The position numbers and the translations under genes are program-made. Below, one piece after another: positions 21,040-32,236 of a stretch of 64,000 bases of DNA (position 1 is its first letter; each line of letters starts with the position of its first letter). The stretch is from assembly GCA_963556495.2 (NCBI GenBank), contig OY747702.1, forward strand, positions 10,175,193 to 10,239,192, in the 5' to 3' direction. A model generated the notes under the pieces. It had not been told where the DNA came from and did not search any database. It was given only the letters and a program-made list of their open reading frames with translations. This stretch comes from Valencia hispanica (lineage: Eukaryota > Chordata > Actinopteri > Cyprinodontiformes > Valenciidae).

Positions 21040-21570
21040 AATAATCATATGTAATAGACCAACACAAAGTATTTTATAACTGAGAGAATGGAAAAAAATG
21101 CATGTTTTTTTGTTTTATTTTTTTAAGAATAAGAATCTGGAAATTGCAGCCTAGATATCTTTCTTTCTTCGTTTGCTGCAAATACAGCTATAATTCATTT
21201 GGAGTATTTCTCTACGAGCCCTTTACATAGAAAGACCAACATTTATAAGCATTCTTCTTTGCAAAATACTTCAAGCTTAGTCAGGTCTGATGGAGATTGT
21301 CAGTGAGCAAAAACTCTCCTGCCACAGAGTCTCAATTTAATGTAGGTCTGGACTTTGACTAGGCCATTGCAATCTTTTGCTTTGATCTAAACCATTTCAC
21401 AGTGCAATAGAGTATTTGTTGTTCTGCTAGAACGTGAATCTCTGTCTTAGTCTAAAGGCTCTGGCAGGTTTTTTAAACAGGTTTTCTTCTGGGATGATCC
21501 TGAGTTTAACTCCATCCATCTTCATATTAGTTCATACCAGCTTCTCTGTCCTTGCTGAGAAGCCTATCCC
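21040..21570. mobile_element. Tc1/mariner-like element remnant
   Basis: AGACCAACACAAAGTATTTTATAA and TAGGTCTGGACTTTGACTAGGCCATT belong to a widespread degenerate teleost DNA-transposon repeat; related ends occur at 59.9 and 62.6 kb here. No open frame and no target duplication found. Confidence 0.5.
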
Positions 21571-21865
21571 TGGTAGCATATCCCGGGGGAACCGGTGATG
21601 TTCTTGCACGCTGTGCTCCTCATACCCAGGTGAGGAACAAGAAAATGAAGGCCTGCTTGTTTTCCCTGACACAATAAACAGACCTCACCACTGCAATTTT
21701 ACCAAAGAATGAGGGCCTCATTGAAATGTCACGACTTGTTCAAACAGGATTCCCAGTGTTCTATGAGCAACAGCAGTGACCGCAGGAGGTGGAACAGTGT
21801 CATTCCCGTCTGAGTGTGGAGTTCATGGAATCTCCAACTTAATGTGCAGATGGAGACACCCACCA

Positions 21866-21895
21866 GCCACTTTATTAGGTACACTTCACTAGAAT
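21866..21895. repeat. Left terminus of an old DNA transposon
   Basis: GCCACTTTATTAGGTACAC is the conserved terminal motif of a very common fish DNA repeat. Its body appears about 1 kb downstream at 22.94-23.58 kb. Confidence 0.6.
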
Positions 21896-22744
21896 CTGGT
21901 TAGACACTTTTTTATCTTCAGAACTTTCCAAATGTTCTGAAGACTGAAGCATATTTATCTGAATAAAGGTGGACTATACTTCAAACAAGCCTATGATAAA
22001 GATCTGTGTACCGATCTGGGGAGACTCAAAGCAGATAGAAAAACTCAACAAATTTGAAGACAAGTTCTCTTTTATAACCTTACAGATTGTAACTATACAG
22101 CACTAATTGTACCATTCCCCAACACCAACAATGTCAAGTAACATAGTAGAAATGAGGGCCCCAGAGTGATCCCCAAAGTATGGGGTGAGAATCATGCGTG
22201 CTTACCAGTCAGGCAAAGGGATATCCCTGTGGCCAAGTAGCCAGGGCGCATGATCAATCGGAGACAGTGACATGACCCCCACACTGTCACATATGCTTTA
22301 CTGGAGTTAGTAATTATATATTATCTAACTTTAATTTTTACACCTTCCATTTTCACGCAATCGTCTGTACTTTCTACTCCTTAAACTGTCAAAATCCAAT
22401 CAGGATGCAGCAGACGTATGTTGCCGAGTTCAAAGATGGCCGTGGAAGAGACTCAACCAAATGCACCATTACAATACTAATGCAGTAGGCAACTAGGCAT
22501 CATATCTTCCTCCTTGAAACACGTATTAACGCGCTGTTGTCCACGTACGGTTCTTTAAAGTATTTGCATTGCAATAAAATGCACTAACTTTCAATAGACA
22601 TATATACAATTGAAACAGGTAGTCTAGTGTATCCCAAGTTTTTCAACATTACCATTTTTATATAACATCATTATGGTTTTTAGTAAAAGTGTTTTTTTGT
22701 GGAAGCGTGGTTGTGTTGTGGCGCAGTTTAACCTTTAGTCCTTC

Positions 22745-22935
22745 ATTGCATTTTTTTTCTTACATCACTTTTACTTTTATACTTTAAGTAGTTTTGAATA
22801 CAGTACTTTTTTACTTTTACTCAAGTAAAAAGCTTGAATTGATTCTTCAACTTTAACAGAAGTCTTTTTAAAACCTAGTGTCTACACTTCTACCTGAGTG
22901 ATGAATGTCAATACTTTTGACACTTCTGCCCAACT
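22745..22935. repeat. Fragment of the ACTCAAGTA hAT-like repeat
   Basis: TTTTACTTTTACTCAAGTAAAA and ACACTTCTGCCCAACTA resemble the terminal part of the outer element at 2.07-10.27 kb. It lies between the terminus at 21.87 kb and the body at 22.94 kb, so it may be an insertion in that older element. Confidence 0.5.
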
Positions 22936-23578
22936 ATCTTTAACCATGTTCAGGCATAACACTGGTGACTGAGAAGGTAACCGGAGTACAGTGAACTTAT
23001 TGCCAATTTCAAGAAACCAGTTTGCTGGAAGTAGCCATCAGAGATCGAGTACACCGTCGTCATAAAAGGGTTTGGATATGGCCAGCAACAATACACAGGT
23101 AGGTTGAGGTGTTTGAATTATGTTCAGTTGACATTAAGAGGTCCAAAGTGTGGAAATATTATAATCCCTTCATCATTACACCACTACCAGCCTGAACCAC
23201 TGATAGAAGGTAGGATTGAGCCATAGTTTCAGGTAATCTTCTCTAAATTCTGACCCAATCATCTGAATGTTGCAGAGATAATCAAGATTCCTTCGACCAG
23301 GAAACTTTTTTCCCAATCCGTTATTGGCTAGTTATGGGAAGCCAGTGTTAATTGTTGCTGAAGCCCATCTGCTTTAAGGTTCCACATGTGCTTTCATAGT
23401 GATATCCTGCAGACCTGGATTGTAACAAGTGGTCATTTGAGCGACTGATGCCTTTTTGTCATCTAACACCAGTCGGCCCGTTCTCCTCTGATCTCTGACT
23501 TGAACAGGGGACCAGAAAACTGGAATATTTCTCACAAGGGAGACGGCTGTGAGTGAAAATCCCAGTAGCATTTTAGAC
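22936..23578 (-). pseudogene. Body of the old DNA transposon (decayed coding region)
   Basis: Strings such as AGTAGCCATCAGAGATCGAG, TTCTGACCCAATCATCTGAATG and GAAAATCCCAGTAG match the conserved coding body of the fish repeat whose terminus is at 21.87 kb. Stops and indels are frequent and the right terminus was not found. Confidence 0.5.
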
Positions 23579-24612
23579 CCCCATCTCTGGCAGCTACAGC
23601 CTTGTAAATAAAAGCCTTCCTACAGCTACGTAAATATACGGTAAGGTAAAATCTCTCCAATGGAGCAGCTGAACCACAATAACATACTGAAAAAAATAAA
23701 ATGAGTGTTTGTTTTTATCTGCAGTGCATGTTCATCTGATGGATTTTACTGCATCCAGGCTATAATTCACAACACCTGACCTTCGCTTGAACATTGGAGC
23801 CTTTCTGACAAATCTATTTCATCTGCATGTGTCCAGGGTAAAGACAGTTAAAAACAAGTAGATTTTATTTATAAAGGAATTTATAGTGCAGCATTACCAC
23901 TGACCAATTTACATTAAAAGCAACAGCCACAAATGGGCTTCAAACAATGGATGAACAGCATTGGTTTTTTTAAAAGATTTTGTGAATCCAGTAATGAAAG
24001 TGTACCGCTCTCATTCATTATGCTGTGTTGGTGCAATACAGAGCGAGTGTTTCCTCATAAAGTTAGATGGTTATAATTCAGCTTTTCTGTCGAGGTAGCC
24101 AGCTGAGATTTAATGAGATGTTTGGGTAGGCTTTCCAGTAAGAATTGAGAGCTGTATGCACAGCTGGGAACTAGGCTGTCAAATCCCCTTAATATTGGCC
24201 CATTCCTATACTGTACTCGACTTGTTTTTCTATTTATTCCAACCCGAAGGCATCAAAGTAGAATAGCCTATCAATGAATTATTGGAACCTGAGGAGAGAG
24301 ATGGTGAAGTGGAAAAGAAAGTGCTCTGCAGATTTCTTAGTAAGGTTGCCAGCTTAGCTGTTATCCACTCTCTGCCTCAGGAAAAGAGTCAATTTCTCCT
24401 TTTTTCTGCTGGAAAGCAGCTGCACACATTCTCTGCCTGCCCTTACCCAAACTTGAAGAAATTCTGCCCCATCTAAATATAATCTCTCCAGTATGGTGCT
24501 ATTTCCAACTTGTATAAGTCAGAGAGAGGAACTGAAAGCTAACTATGATGCACCAAAAAAGCAGAGAAAAGAAAGACAATCAAAATACATTTGGACAACA
24601 AGATTGGATTGG
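23579..24612. other. No gene or clear repeat seen
   Basis: AT-rich DNA. A frame at 24282-24476 has no recognisable domain and is not supported as a gene. Confidence 0.4.
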
Positions 24613-26057
24613 ATCATTTTGGATATGATGAATCTATCCTTAGTAAACGGATACGTACCACAGGAATTTAAAATAGCTGTAATTAAACCTTTACTCAAGA
24701 AACCTTCCCTTGATCAAGATGACTTAGTGAATTTCAGACCTGTATCTAACCTTCCTTTCTTATCCAAAGTCCTTGAGAAAATTGTTGCTAATCAAGTCTG
24801 TGAGCATTTAAACAATAACGAGCTGTTTGAAGAGTTTCAGTCAGGTTTTAGAGCTCATCATAGCACTGAAACAGCACTGGTGAAGGTTACTAATGATATT
24901 CTCATGGCCTCAGATAATGGACTTGTGTCTGTTCTGGTTTTGTTAGATCTCAGTGCTGCTTTTGACACAGTCGATCATAATATTCTCTTAGAAAGGCTTG
25001 AACATGTTGCAGGGATCAAAGGAACAGCACTAGGCTGGTTTAAATCACATTTGTCTGATAGATTCCAGTTTGTTCATCTAAATGATAAATCTTCTTCACT
25101 CTCAAGAGTTACTTGTGGATTTCCACAGGGTTCTGTGCTTGGACCAATTCTGTTCACCATATATATGCTCCCAATTGGTAGAATCATTAGACAGCATGGG
25201 ATAAATTTCCACAGCTATGCAGATGATACACAACTATATTCATCCATAAATCCTGATGAACCCAGTCAGTTAGGTAGATTATAGGCATGTCTGGAAGACA
25301 TAAAAACATGGATGACCCTAAACTTTTTGCTTTTAAATTCTGACAAAACAGAAGTTGCTGTCTTTGGACCAGAAGTTCTTAAACAGAAACTGATTAGTCA
25401 ATCACTTCATCTGAATGGCATTAAATTGGCCCCCAGTAATAACGTAAAGAACCTCGGCATTATTTTTGACCGAGACTTGACATTTAAATCCCATATTAAA
25501 CAGGTTTCTAGGATTCTTTCTTTCACCTCCGGAATATTGCTAAAATTAGAAACATCCTGTCCAGGAGTGATGCTGAGAAACTAGTCCATGCATTTGTTAC
25601 CTCAAGGCTGGACTACTGTAATTCTTTACTATCAGGAAGTCCACAAAATGCCATTAAAAGCCTTCAGTTGATCCAAAATGCGGCAGCAAGAGTTTTGATG
25701 AATATTAAAAAGAGAGATCACATTTCTCCTGTTTTAGCTTCCCTTCATTGGCTCCCTGTTAAATCCAGAATAGAATTTAAGATCCTTCTTCTTACATACA
25801 AAGCCCTTAATAATCAAGCTCCATCATACATCAGAGATCTAATTGTTCCTTATGTTCCTAACAGAGCCCTTCGCTCTCAGACTGCAGGTTTACTTGTAGT
25901 TCCTAGGATTTCTAAAAGTAGAATGGGAGGCAGATCTTTTAGTTATCAGGCTCCTCTCCTGTGGAACCAGCTCCCAGCTTTAGTCCGTGAGGCAGACACT
26001 CTGTTTACTTTTAAGGCCAGGCTTAAAACTTTCCTTTTTGATAAAGCTTATAGTTAG
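24613..26057 (+). pseudogene. Truncated LINE ORF2 (reverse transcriptase), inactivated
   Basis: Encodes the reverse transcriptase with [23 protein letters not shown] (GVPQ in the intact copy) and [10 protein letters not shown]. Two defects are visible against the intact copy. A CAG-to-TAG nonsense codon lies at about 25282, and a one-base T deletion near 25515 (GATTCT for GATTTCT) shifts frame until a later reading resumes at 25668. The open frame upstream of 24613 (from 24493) is flanking DNA that happens to be in frame. No endonuclease domain. Confidence 0.9.
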
Positions 26058-26762
26058 AGTGGCCAAGGTCATCCTGAGCTATCTCTGTAGTTATGCTGCT
26101 ATAGGCGTAGACTGCTGGAGGACAGACTTACCAATTTTCTTCACTCTGCTACTTCCTTTTCTCCTACTACTCTCCAGTTATATTACAGTACATTCTGTTA
26201 TTTCGACTGTTAACTTTGTTTTCTCTCAGTGTTTTTCTCTCCATAGAAGATATACCTGGTCTGGTATCCTGCTTGGCTGCAATGCACTGTTGGACAGGGG
26301 GCATCGACTGGGATGATGCTCCCAGTAACTGAACATCCACTGTGTCCTGTTATTAACTTTTTACTTTCTGTAACATAGAAAGTTCTCTTATATCAGATCT
26401 TCTGTTCCTTGTGTGTTTCTGCTCTGTCTTCTCAAACCCCCAGATGGTCGTGGCAGATGGCCGCTCCTACTGAGCCTGGTTCTGTTGGAGGTTTCTTCCT
26501 GTTAAAGGGGAGTTTTTCCTCTCCACCGTCGCTACATGCTTGCTCAGTATGAGGGATTGCTGAAGGATTGCTGTGGTTGGAAAGTCTGCCCAACCTCACG
26601 CCAATGACTGACGCAATCTGCTGGGATTCCTTAAATAGGAAACTTTTTAACTGATTGGAATGTTAGTATAAATTTATTGAAATGACTTCTTGTTAAGTGC
26701 CTTGAGATGACATCTGTTGTGAATTGGCGCTATATAAATAAACTGAATTGAATTGAATTGAA
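24613..26762 (+). mobile_element. 5'-truncated second copy of the intact L2-type LINE
   Basis: Plus-strand copy beginning at CATTTTGGATATGATGAATC, equivalent to about ORF2 residue 518 of the 3.5-8.3 kb element. It continues through the reverse transcriptase and 3' UTR to the same TTGAA tail. By eye, mismatches are few (for example TTTCAGACCTG versus TACAGACCTA), so the two copies are very close relatives. Truncation at the 5' end is the usual outcome of incomplete target-primed reverse transcription. Confidence 0.92.
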
Positions 26763-27241
26763 CAGCAGAGACTTTCTGACTGTCGGTCATTTCCTGAAGG
26801 AATCCGAACCCACATGGCTACAGCAAGAAAAATAAGTATCGAACACATAATCATTTTTTTCTCTGTAAAAAGAAACTTAGCTCGACAATGAAGGACATTT
26901 GTTTGGTTGGCTGGTAGATATCGCCTTGTTCCAAAAAATGCTAATTGGCAGTAAATCTCATACTGTTGGAAAGGTTGTTTACCTCCCTTTTAATAATGCC
27001 ACTTTTGTATAGTTGAGTATGTGAGTTGTATCTACGAAAAACCTTCCAACTCCTTTCTGTCAATACCAAACATCTTTTGGTGGAGGAGGTGTGATGGTGT
27101 GGACAGGAAACCCCCCCCCCCCCCATTTAAAAACAATGCTTCTCATAACAGGAGACAATCTCAATGCAAGAAAATATCAAGATGACTAACTTCATAGAGT
27201 GGAAATTTCCTATCTCCATATTTAAGGAGACATTTAGCTTG
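26763..27241. other. Non-coding gap with C-run
   Basis: Nothing recognised except a run of about 14 C at 27111-27124. Confidence 0.4.
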
Positions 27242-27818
27242 TTTTCACACCTGATAGTCTGGTAGACTTGGTTCAATTGAGGACCATAATTGCAACATTG
27301 TTGCTATTTTTAGCTGGTGCAGTTCGCTTTCACACTGCTCTTTGTCAAAGAATAGAATCTTTTGAGCAACATGTTTACTTCCTTGCCTGTGGTGGTGCTG
27401 TGGGTCACTTCCTGTCCCTTGAAATGTAAACTAACATGAAGTGGCATCAGATTTGAGCTGTTTTAGGCAAATGTGCCAGAGAAATACGTTGCAGAAAATA
27501 GCTCAGCATGGGTACAGAACGATTTTTTGTTGTGCGGTTGTTTTGGTTGCGTTTACCCAGAATCCCCTGCGCTAAAGGCAAGTTCCTGCTTTTGGAGCAG
27601 TCTTGGTCCGCTTGGCCTTCACATAAGCAGTAGAACTGCCCCGGACTTCACTTTGACCAAGCCGAGATCTAGGTTTTTAGGTGGGCCAGAGTTAGTTTCT
27701 TTTTGGTTCGCATTAGAGTACCATTGCTCATTCCCACAATCCAAACAAACCGGACTTCCTTGGAAAATGAACTAGAGTTTGATTGAAACTAAGTTAAACA
27801 GGGCTGGTGTGAATGCAC
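27242..27818 (+). mobile_element. ~575-bp MITE with TTCACACC ends
   Basis: Begins TTTCACACCTGATAGTCTGG and ends near GGCTGGTGTGAA, giving short inverted termini. Most of it is matched in inverse by 57.77-58.23 kb (shared blocks: CACACTGCTCTTTGTCAAAG-like, TGTGGTGGTGCTG, AATGTAAACTAACATG). It is non-coding. The superfamily is unresolved. Confidence 0.65.
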
Positions 27819-28169
27819 TCTCCATGTGCCTCTTTCGGCCTGGGGCCTGCTGCGTCTGTGCATCGCTGTCTGCTTACCTGCCTACCTGCCTACCTAAAAG
27901 TTCCTGGCCTTTTTGGTGGAAAAAGTTAGAACTGTGTAAAGCTCTACCTCTGTCTTCCTCAGCTGCCTCACTACACATTCCTAGAACAGCTCGACCTGTA
28001 ATTTTAGATATTACAGGCCCCCTCTCCCTATCAGAGTTGCTTAAATTAATTGGCTCAAACTAGTATTGCCAAGTTGATTTATATTGTTTCAAAACTGACA
28101 TGGAGATGATAGTTCTCGCTTTCATTTTATCTTCAACTCACTTTTTTTCTATACGAGTAGAAAATCTGC

Positions 28170-28622
28170 AGCAAGGTTGTTAAATAGACCTTCCGAGTTT
28201 TTGCACGTCACCCCTCTACTTTTCCAGCACTGGGTCCCCATCCATAATAAAGCCCCCTTTTAATATTTTGGGTTTAACATTTAAAGCTTTGAACAATTCA
28301 GCTCCAGTCTACATTGGAGACTTACATTCCCAGTAAGTCAAGATCATGGCCTCCTGGTTGTGAAGCAAATACGAAGACAGACTAAAGGTGACAGATCTTT
28401 TGCAGCTGTTGCACTGTCCCTCTGGAACTTCCTCCCTCAAAACATGAGATTCACTATTTCAGAGATTTTTTTCCCCCAAAAAGTAGCTAAAAATGAATTT
28501 TCTTAAAGTTGATTTTGGTTAGCTTCTTCTTTTCTCTTTTTTCTGTTTATTGTTGTGTTTTAATGTAAAGCACTTTGTGATTCTTTCTCGGAAGATGCTA
28601 TTTAAATACATATTTACTTATT
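28170..28622 (+). pseudogene. Old L2-like LINE 3' remnant
   Basis: Degenerate C-terminal ORF2 text is recognisable by pattern: a 'PLL..HWVPI' region, FKALN, 'AP.YIGDL', then DRLKVTDLLQ- and LWN-like positions in broken frames. It ends with the LINE tail motif AAAGCACTTTGTGATTC and ATGCTATTTAAATA. Many stops. Clearly older than the other LINEs here. Confidence 0.65.
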
Positions 28623-28930
28623 GACTTTCTACATGTGCACTGGCACATGTAGTCAACCAGCTTCTTCATATGGCAATCCTGGAATACTGAGGCAGAACAA
28701 GTGGAGCAAAATAAAGACTATAACCATCTCTGCTCCCAACAAACTCATTAAGTATTTATATCCCTGCTGTGTTTTGTACAGTTTTTCTCATTTCGAATAA
28801 CATTCCTGCTGGTAATTGCGCATCCCTGTTGTGCCACCTCTTGGAAATACTCAAATGTTTTTATGCAATAAAAGACATGCACATTTTGTACATTTAAAAA
28901 AAATATTCTACTTAGTTCGACATTTCTTTG

Positions 28931-29110
28931 AATCAGAGTATGCTATTTTAATACCTAGGCAAGGCTAGGCAAGGGAATTTTATTTGTATAGCACACTTTC
29001 AACAACAAGGTGATTAAAAGGTGATTAAACATGATTAAAAGGTCAAATAAAAATAGCAGTAAATTACAGACAAAGCATATAAAGTAAAAACAGCAATAAA
29101 GGAAGAAGCA
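28931..29110 (-). repeat. LINE tail repeat, copy 1 (pair with 37.55 kb)
   Basis: A GGCAAGG-type tail followed by TTTATTTGTATAGCACAC and TACAGACAAAGCATATAAAG, read as an inverse LINE 3' UTR. It is nearly identical to 37552-37745, including ~20 bp beyond the tail (GAATCAGAGTATGCTATTTT). Confidence 0.7.
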
Positions 29111-29248
29111 TACAAAGATACATCAAGGCATTACCTAAATAATATGTTCTTAGTGTCAGGATGTGTTCATTGTGTCTGACAATACTGTAATGTTCTCCCA
29201 CCATGGCTCTGTTAATTATCCCCAGCTGTCTCTTATCTCCCTGATTGG

Positions 29249-29250
<2 letters not shown>

Positions 29251-29288
<38 letters not shown>

Positions 29289-29314
29289 GCACACACACAC
29301 ACACACACACACAC
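29251..29314. repeat. (CA)n microsatellite
   Basis: About 30 CA units with one AAGC interruption. Frames across it are artefacts. Confidence 0.95.
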
Positions 29315-29325
29315 GCACGTCTTGG

Positions 29326-29581
29326 TATACTTGTGTTGACATTGTATTGACTTCCACTGATTTTACTATGCCTAACCCAGACACTTTCCCTAAACCTAAC
29401 CATTAGTGATACATGCCTAACCCTAACCTTAACCTAAACCTAATTCGCACCATACCTCTAAACCTAACTAGTAGAGTTTAATAGCTAGTTAAACATTGTG
29501 TGGACCAGGCAAAATGTCCTCACAACTACAAATGTCCACACAATGCTGGTGGGCTGTCAAAGGTTCGTCCACACAAGTATA
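29326..29581. mobile_element. 256-bp MITE carrying telomere-like CCTAA repeats
   Basis: Inverted ends TATACTTGTGTTGAC (29326) and GTCCACACAAGTATA (29581) match at 14/15. The interior, about 29370-29470, is made of degenerate CCTAAC/CCTAACCCTAACC units, like vertebrate telomeric repeat. CACA tracts flank both sides. This structure is a recognised abundant teleost repeat type; it is non-coding. Confidence 0.75.
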
Positions 29582-29799
29582 GCTACACACACACACACCT
29601 CTTTGTTCCATGTCCTTCGTAGGTTCATTGTCGTGTTTCCCCTGACCTACTCCAGTGATCCTAACTACATGGTCTCCTGAGTGTTCTGTAGCTCTGTCTG
29701 TTTGATCATTTAACCACTACTCTAACCGCAAGTGTCCTCTCTGTGTCCCGCTCTCTCATCATGACATTTGGCCGTGGAAGAGACCTGTAAATGTAGCTT

Positions 29800-29925
29800 C
29801 TGTCTTTTTGTGTGAATCTGCATGCTTCGACTTGGCAGTCGTGCTGCTACTGGTACACATGAAGTTCCCCACAGAGGGACAATACACATTATTTCTATTC
29901 TATTCTATTCTATTCTAGTCTATTA
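29800..29925 (+). repeat. Retroposon 3' end with (TTCTA)n tail
   Basis: The segment TGCTGCTACTGGTACACATGAA and CCCACAGAGGGACAATA ends in five to six TTCTA units. A related tail lies at 62.36-62.48 kb. Probably the 3' end of a SINE or LINE; the 5' part is not identifiable. Confidence 0.55.
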
Positions 29926-29983
29926 ACTTTCTTTGCAACATCCTCATATAGACAGTCCTTGGTGTAGTCCTGTATAAACTGTG

Positions 29984-30482
29984 GGTGATTCTCAATGTCA
30001 AGTCGCCTCGTAGGCGAGGTGCCTTGCTTACGAGGACACTGTCCTTCCTTGGTCAAAGAAAGAAGTTAAATGGTACAGACTTACATCACGTGACTGCGGC
30101 TGCCCAGGATCCGCCTTTTGCTTACGGGCTCTGTTTACATCCCGCCCATCGTTATATTTTATACGTATAAGTTTCAATATAGATGTATAATGATTTAATT
30201 GTGTATATATTGGTTAAATCAAATGTGAAATCGAGTTAGTACCTGCTAGCCACCGAAGCTGCAACTTCGAAAATACCGCGATGTATTCTTGGAAATTTTT
30301 GACCGGGGGAAGGCATCAAGGAACCTCCCATATATCCTTGGTCAGTTAGCTAAACGGCAGATTAACGGAGGACAGACGCCTCGGTAGCACATGAACCTTG
30401 GCGGTCCCTGATGACGTGTCTCCTAGGCAACCGGGGCGGGACCAAGGTATCAAGGCGAGGTTCCTTGGCATTGAGAAACACC
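29984..30482. mobile_element. 499-bp MITE with GGTGATTCTCAATG ends
   Basis: The left end GGTGATTCTCAATGTCAAG and right end CTTGGCATTGAGAAACACC are inverted with few mismatches. CTGTG occurs immediately outside both (29979-29983 and 30483-30487) as a possible 5-bp target duplication. The subterminal regions are rich in CCTCG/CGAGG. It is non-coding. Superfamily not assigned. Confidence 0.65.
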
Positions 30483-30930
30483 CTGTGTGATACAAAGTTG
30501 TTGTGTCTTAAAACATGAAATGTAATGGTTTCCCGGCAACTGGGCCAATGGAACACAACAGTGAACACTGCAAAAGATAAAAATGTAAGCTCTATAGTAT
30601 ATCAGAAGAAAAAGAGTAAATGTTGAGACAAACACACTTCCATTTTTTTGCGCGAAGTAAAATGAATGCCTTTGGAATATCTTCATATCTCCTTGTCTTA
30701 CTGACTGTCCTTTTTGTCTTTTACTTTGCCTCAGTCTTTATTCTTCTGCTGGCACTCCAGAACAACAATGAGTCACTGACCAAAACGAACTATCCCCATT
30801 CTTTCCTCAGATTTGCTCTGCGCACACACAGTGTTCTTTCCATCCACCGTTCCAGTTTCGTTTATGACATTTCGGTTAAAAATTGTCAGAATTTATTTGG
30901 GGCTGTTTGAAAAGCACTTAGAAAAGCATT
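30483..30930. other. No gene or clear repeat seen
   Basis: AT-rich DNA. The frame 30620-30910 has a hydrophobic stretch (LLVLLTVLFVFYF) but no ATG-supported, conserved protein can be argued. Confidence 0.35.
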
Positions 30931-31330
30931 TAGTTCAGTTTATTTATATAGCGCTGATTCACAACAGATGTCATCTTAAGGCACTTTACAAGAAAAGTCA
31001 TTTCAATACAATCATACAAACATTCCAATTAGTTTAAAGTTTTAGTTAGTTTCTTATTTAAGGAATCCCAGCAGATTGCATTGACTCATTGACTTGAGGT
31101 TGCGTCCCGTTGATGCAGACTCCAACCACAGCAATCCCTCATACTGTGCAAGCATGTAGCGACAGTGGAGAGGAACAACTCCCCTATAACAGGAAGAAAC
31201 CTCCAACAGAACCAGAACCAGGCTCAGTACGAGCGGCCATCTGCCACGACGGTCAGGGGGTTTGAGAAGACAGAGCAGAGACACAGAGAGAACAGAAGAA
31301 CTGATATAAGAGTACTTTCTATAAGAAAGT
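30931..31330 (-). mobile_element. L2-type LINE 3'-UTR fragment
   Basis: Matches the 3' UTR of the intact LINE in the same (minus) orientation: TTTATTTATATAGCGCTGAT, TCATTTCAATACAATCATAC, GCAAGCATGTAGCGACAGTG, then AGAAGACAGAGCAGAG. It contains no coding part, so it is severely 5'-truncated, and has more mismatches than the 26.6 kb copy. Confidence 0.85.
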
Positions 31331-31678
31331 AAAAAGTGAACAAATTTACATTAGCTACAAATGTGAATATATTTTGCTTTAGAATCAAATGCGTCTACAT
31401 TATTCATGTTACCCATGATGCTTTGCCTGAATTTGAAGGAACAACAGAGGTCAATTTACTCAATGACTTATTGATTTGACAGTGTCTATGCTTTTAATTA
31501 TCAGTAAGCCGATAAATAATTTATTTGATTATTATTGTTAATCTTCTGTTGGGGTTGAGAATGAACTTAGAGATGGAAATACAAGACGTTTATGGTGTGA
31601 TGAATAATTCCTGATCATTTATCAATGCAACTACAATACTTATTTCTTTAATCATACTTGACCTGAGTTTAGCACTGT
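31331..31678. other. No gene or clear repeat seen
   Basis: AT-rich spacer between two LINE insertions. Confidence 0.4.
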
Positions 31679-32236
31679 GTCATCAAATCAAACTTTATTT
31701 ATAAAGCGCTTTTCATACAAGAAGTTGCATCACAAAGTGCTTTACAGATTAAAATGACTCCACATAAAACCACCTTCCCTTCCCTCCCCCACAGATTCAA
31801 AAGCATGGTCACAGTTATACCCCCCTCCCCCCAACCCATCTCCCATGCACACACACAGTTAAAAGAAAAAGTTAAAAGGACATTGGGCCGAGTGTAGATG
31901 AACCATGCAAGGAAACGCCATCAGAGGAGCCATCTGCCCCGGCAGCAGTAGATTAACAGCAGCAGCCGAGGCACCGACACAGGGCACCCAGTGGAGGCAA
32001 GGCCAAGACCCCCACCTCCACCCAAGCTCCACCTGGAGAGCACCCAGGCAGCTACAGACGACCACCGCTCCCGGGGCAGAGGGCTCCCACAGAGGAAACA
32101 CTGGAAGGGGGATTAAGATAAATTAAAGTATAAAAAGAAACAGTAAATTAATGTGCTAAGATTAAATAGCAAAACTGATAAAAATATAATCATATAAAAC
32201 ATCCAGAGCAATTAAACAAACAGTAATAAATAATAA

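Noticed and set aside
29064..29384. Minus-strand frame with repeated CVCVCV
   Set aside because: It is a translation of the (CA)n tract and neighbouring LINE tail.
29370..29470. True telomere or chromosome end
   Set aside because: The CCTAA units are few and degenerate and are enclosed by MITE inverted ends.
30620..30910. Small membrane protein gene
   Set aside because: One hydrophobic stretch in AT-rich DNA is expected by chance; there is no splice or conservation evidence.
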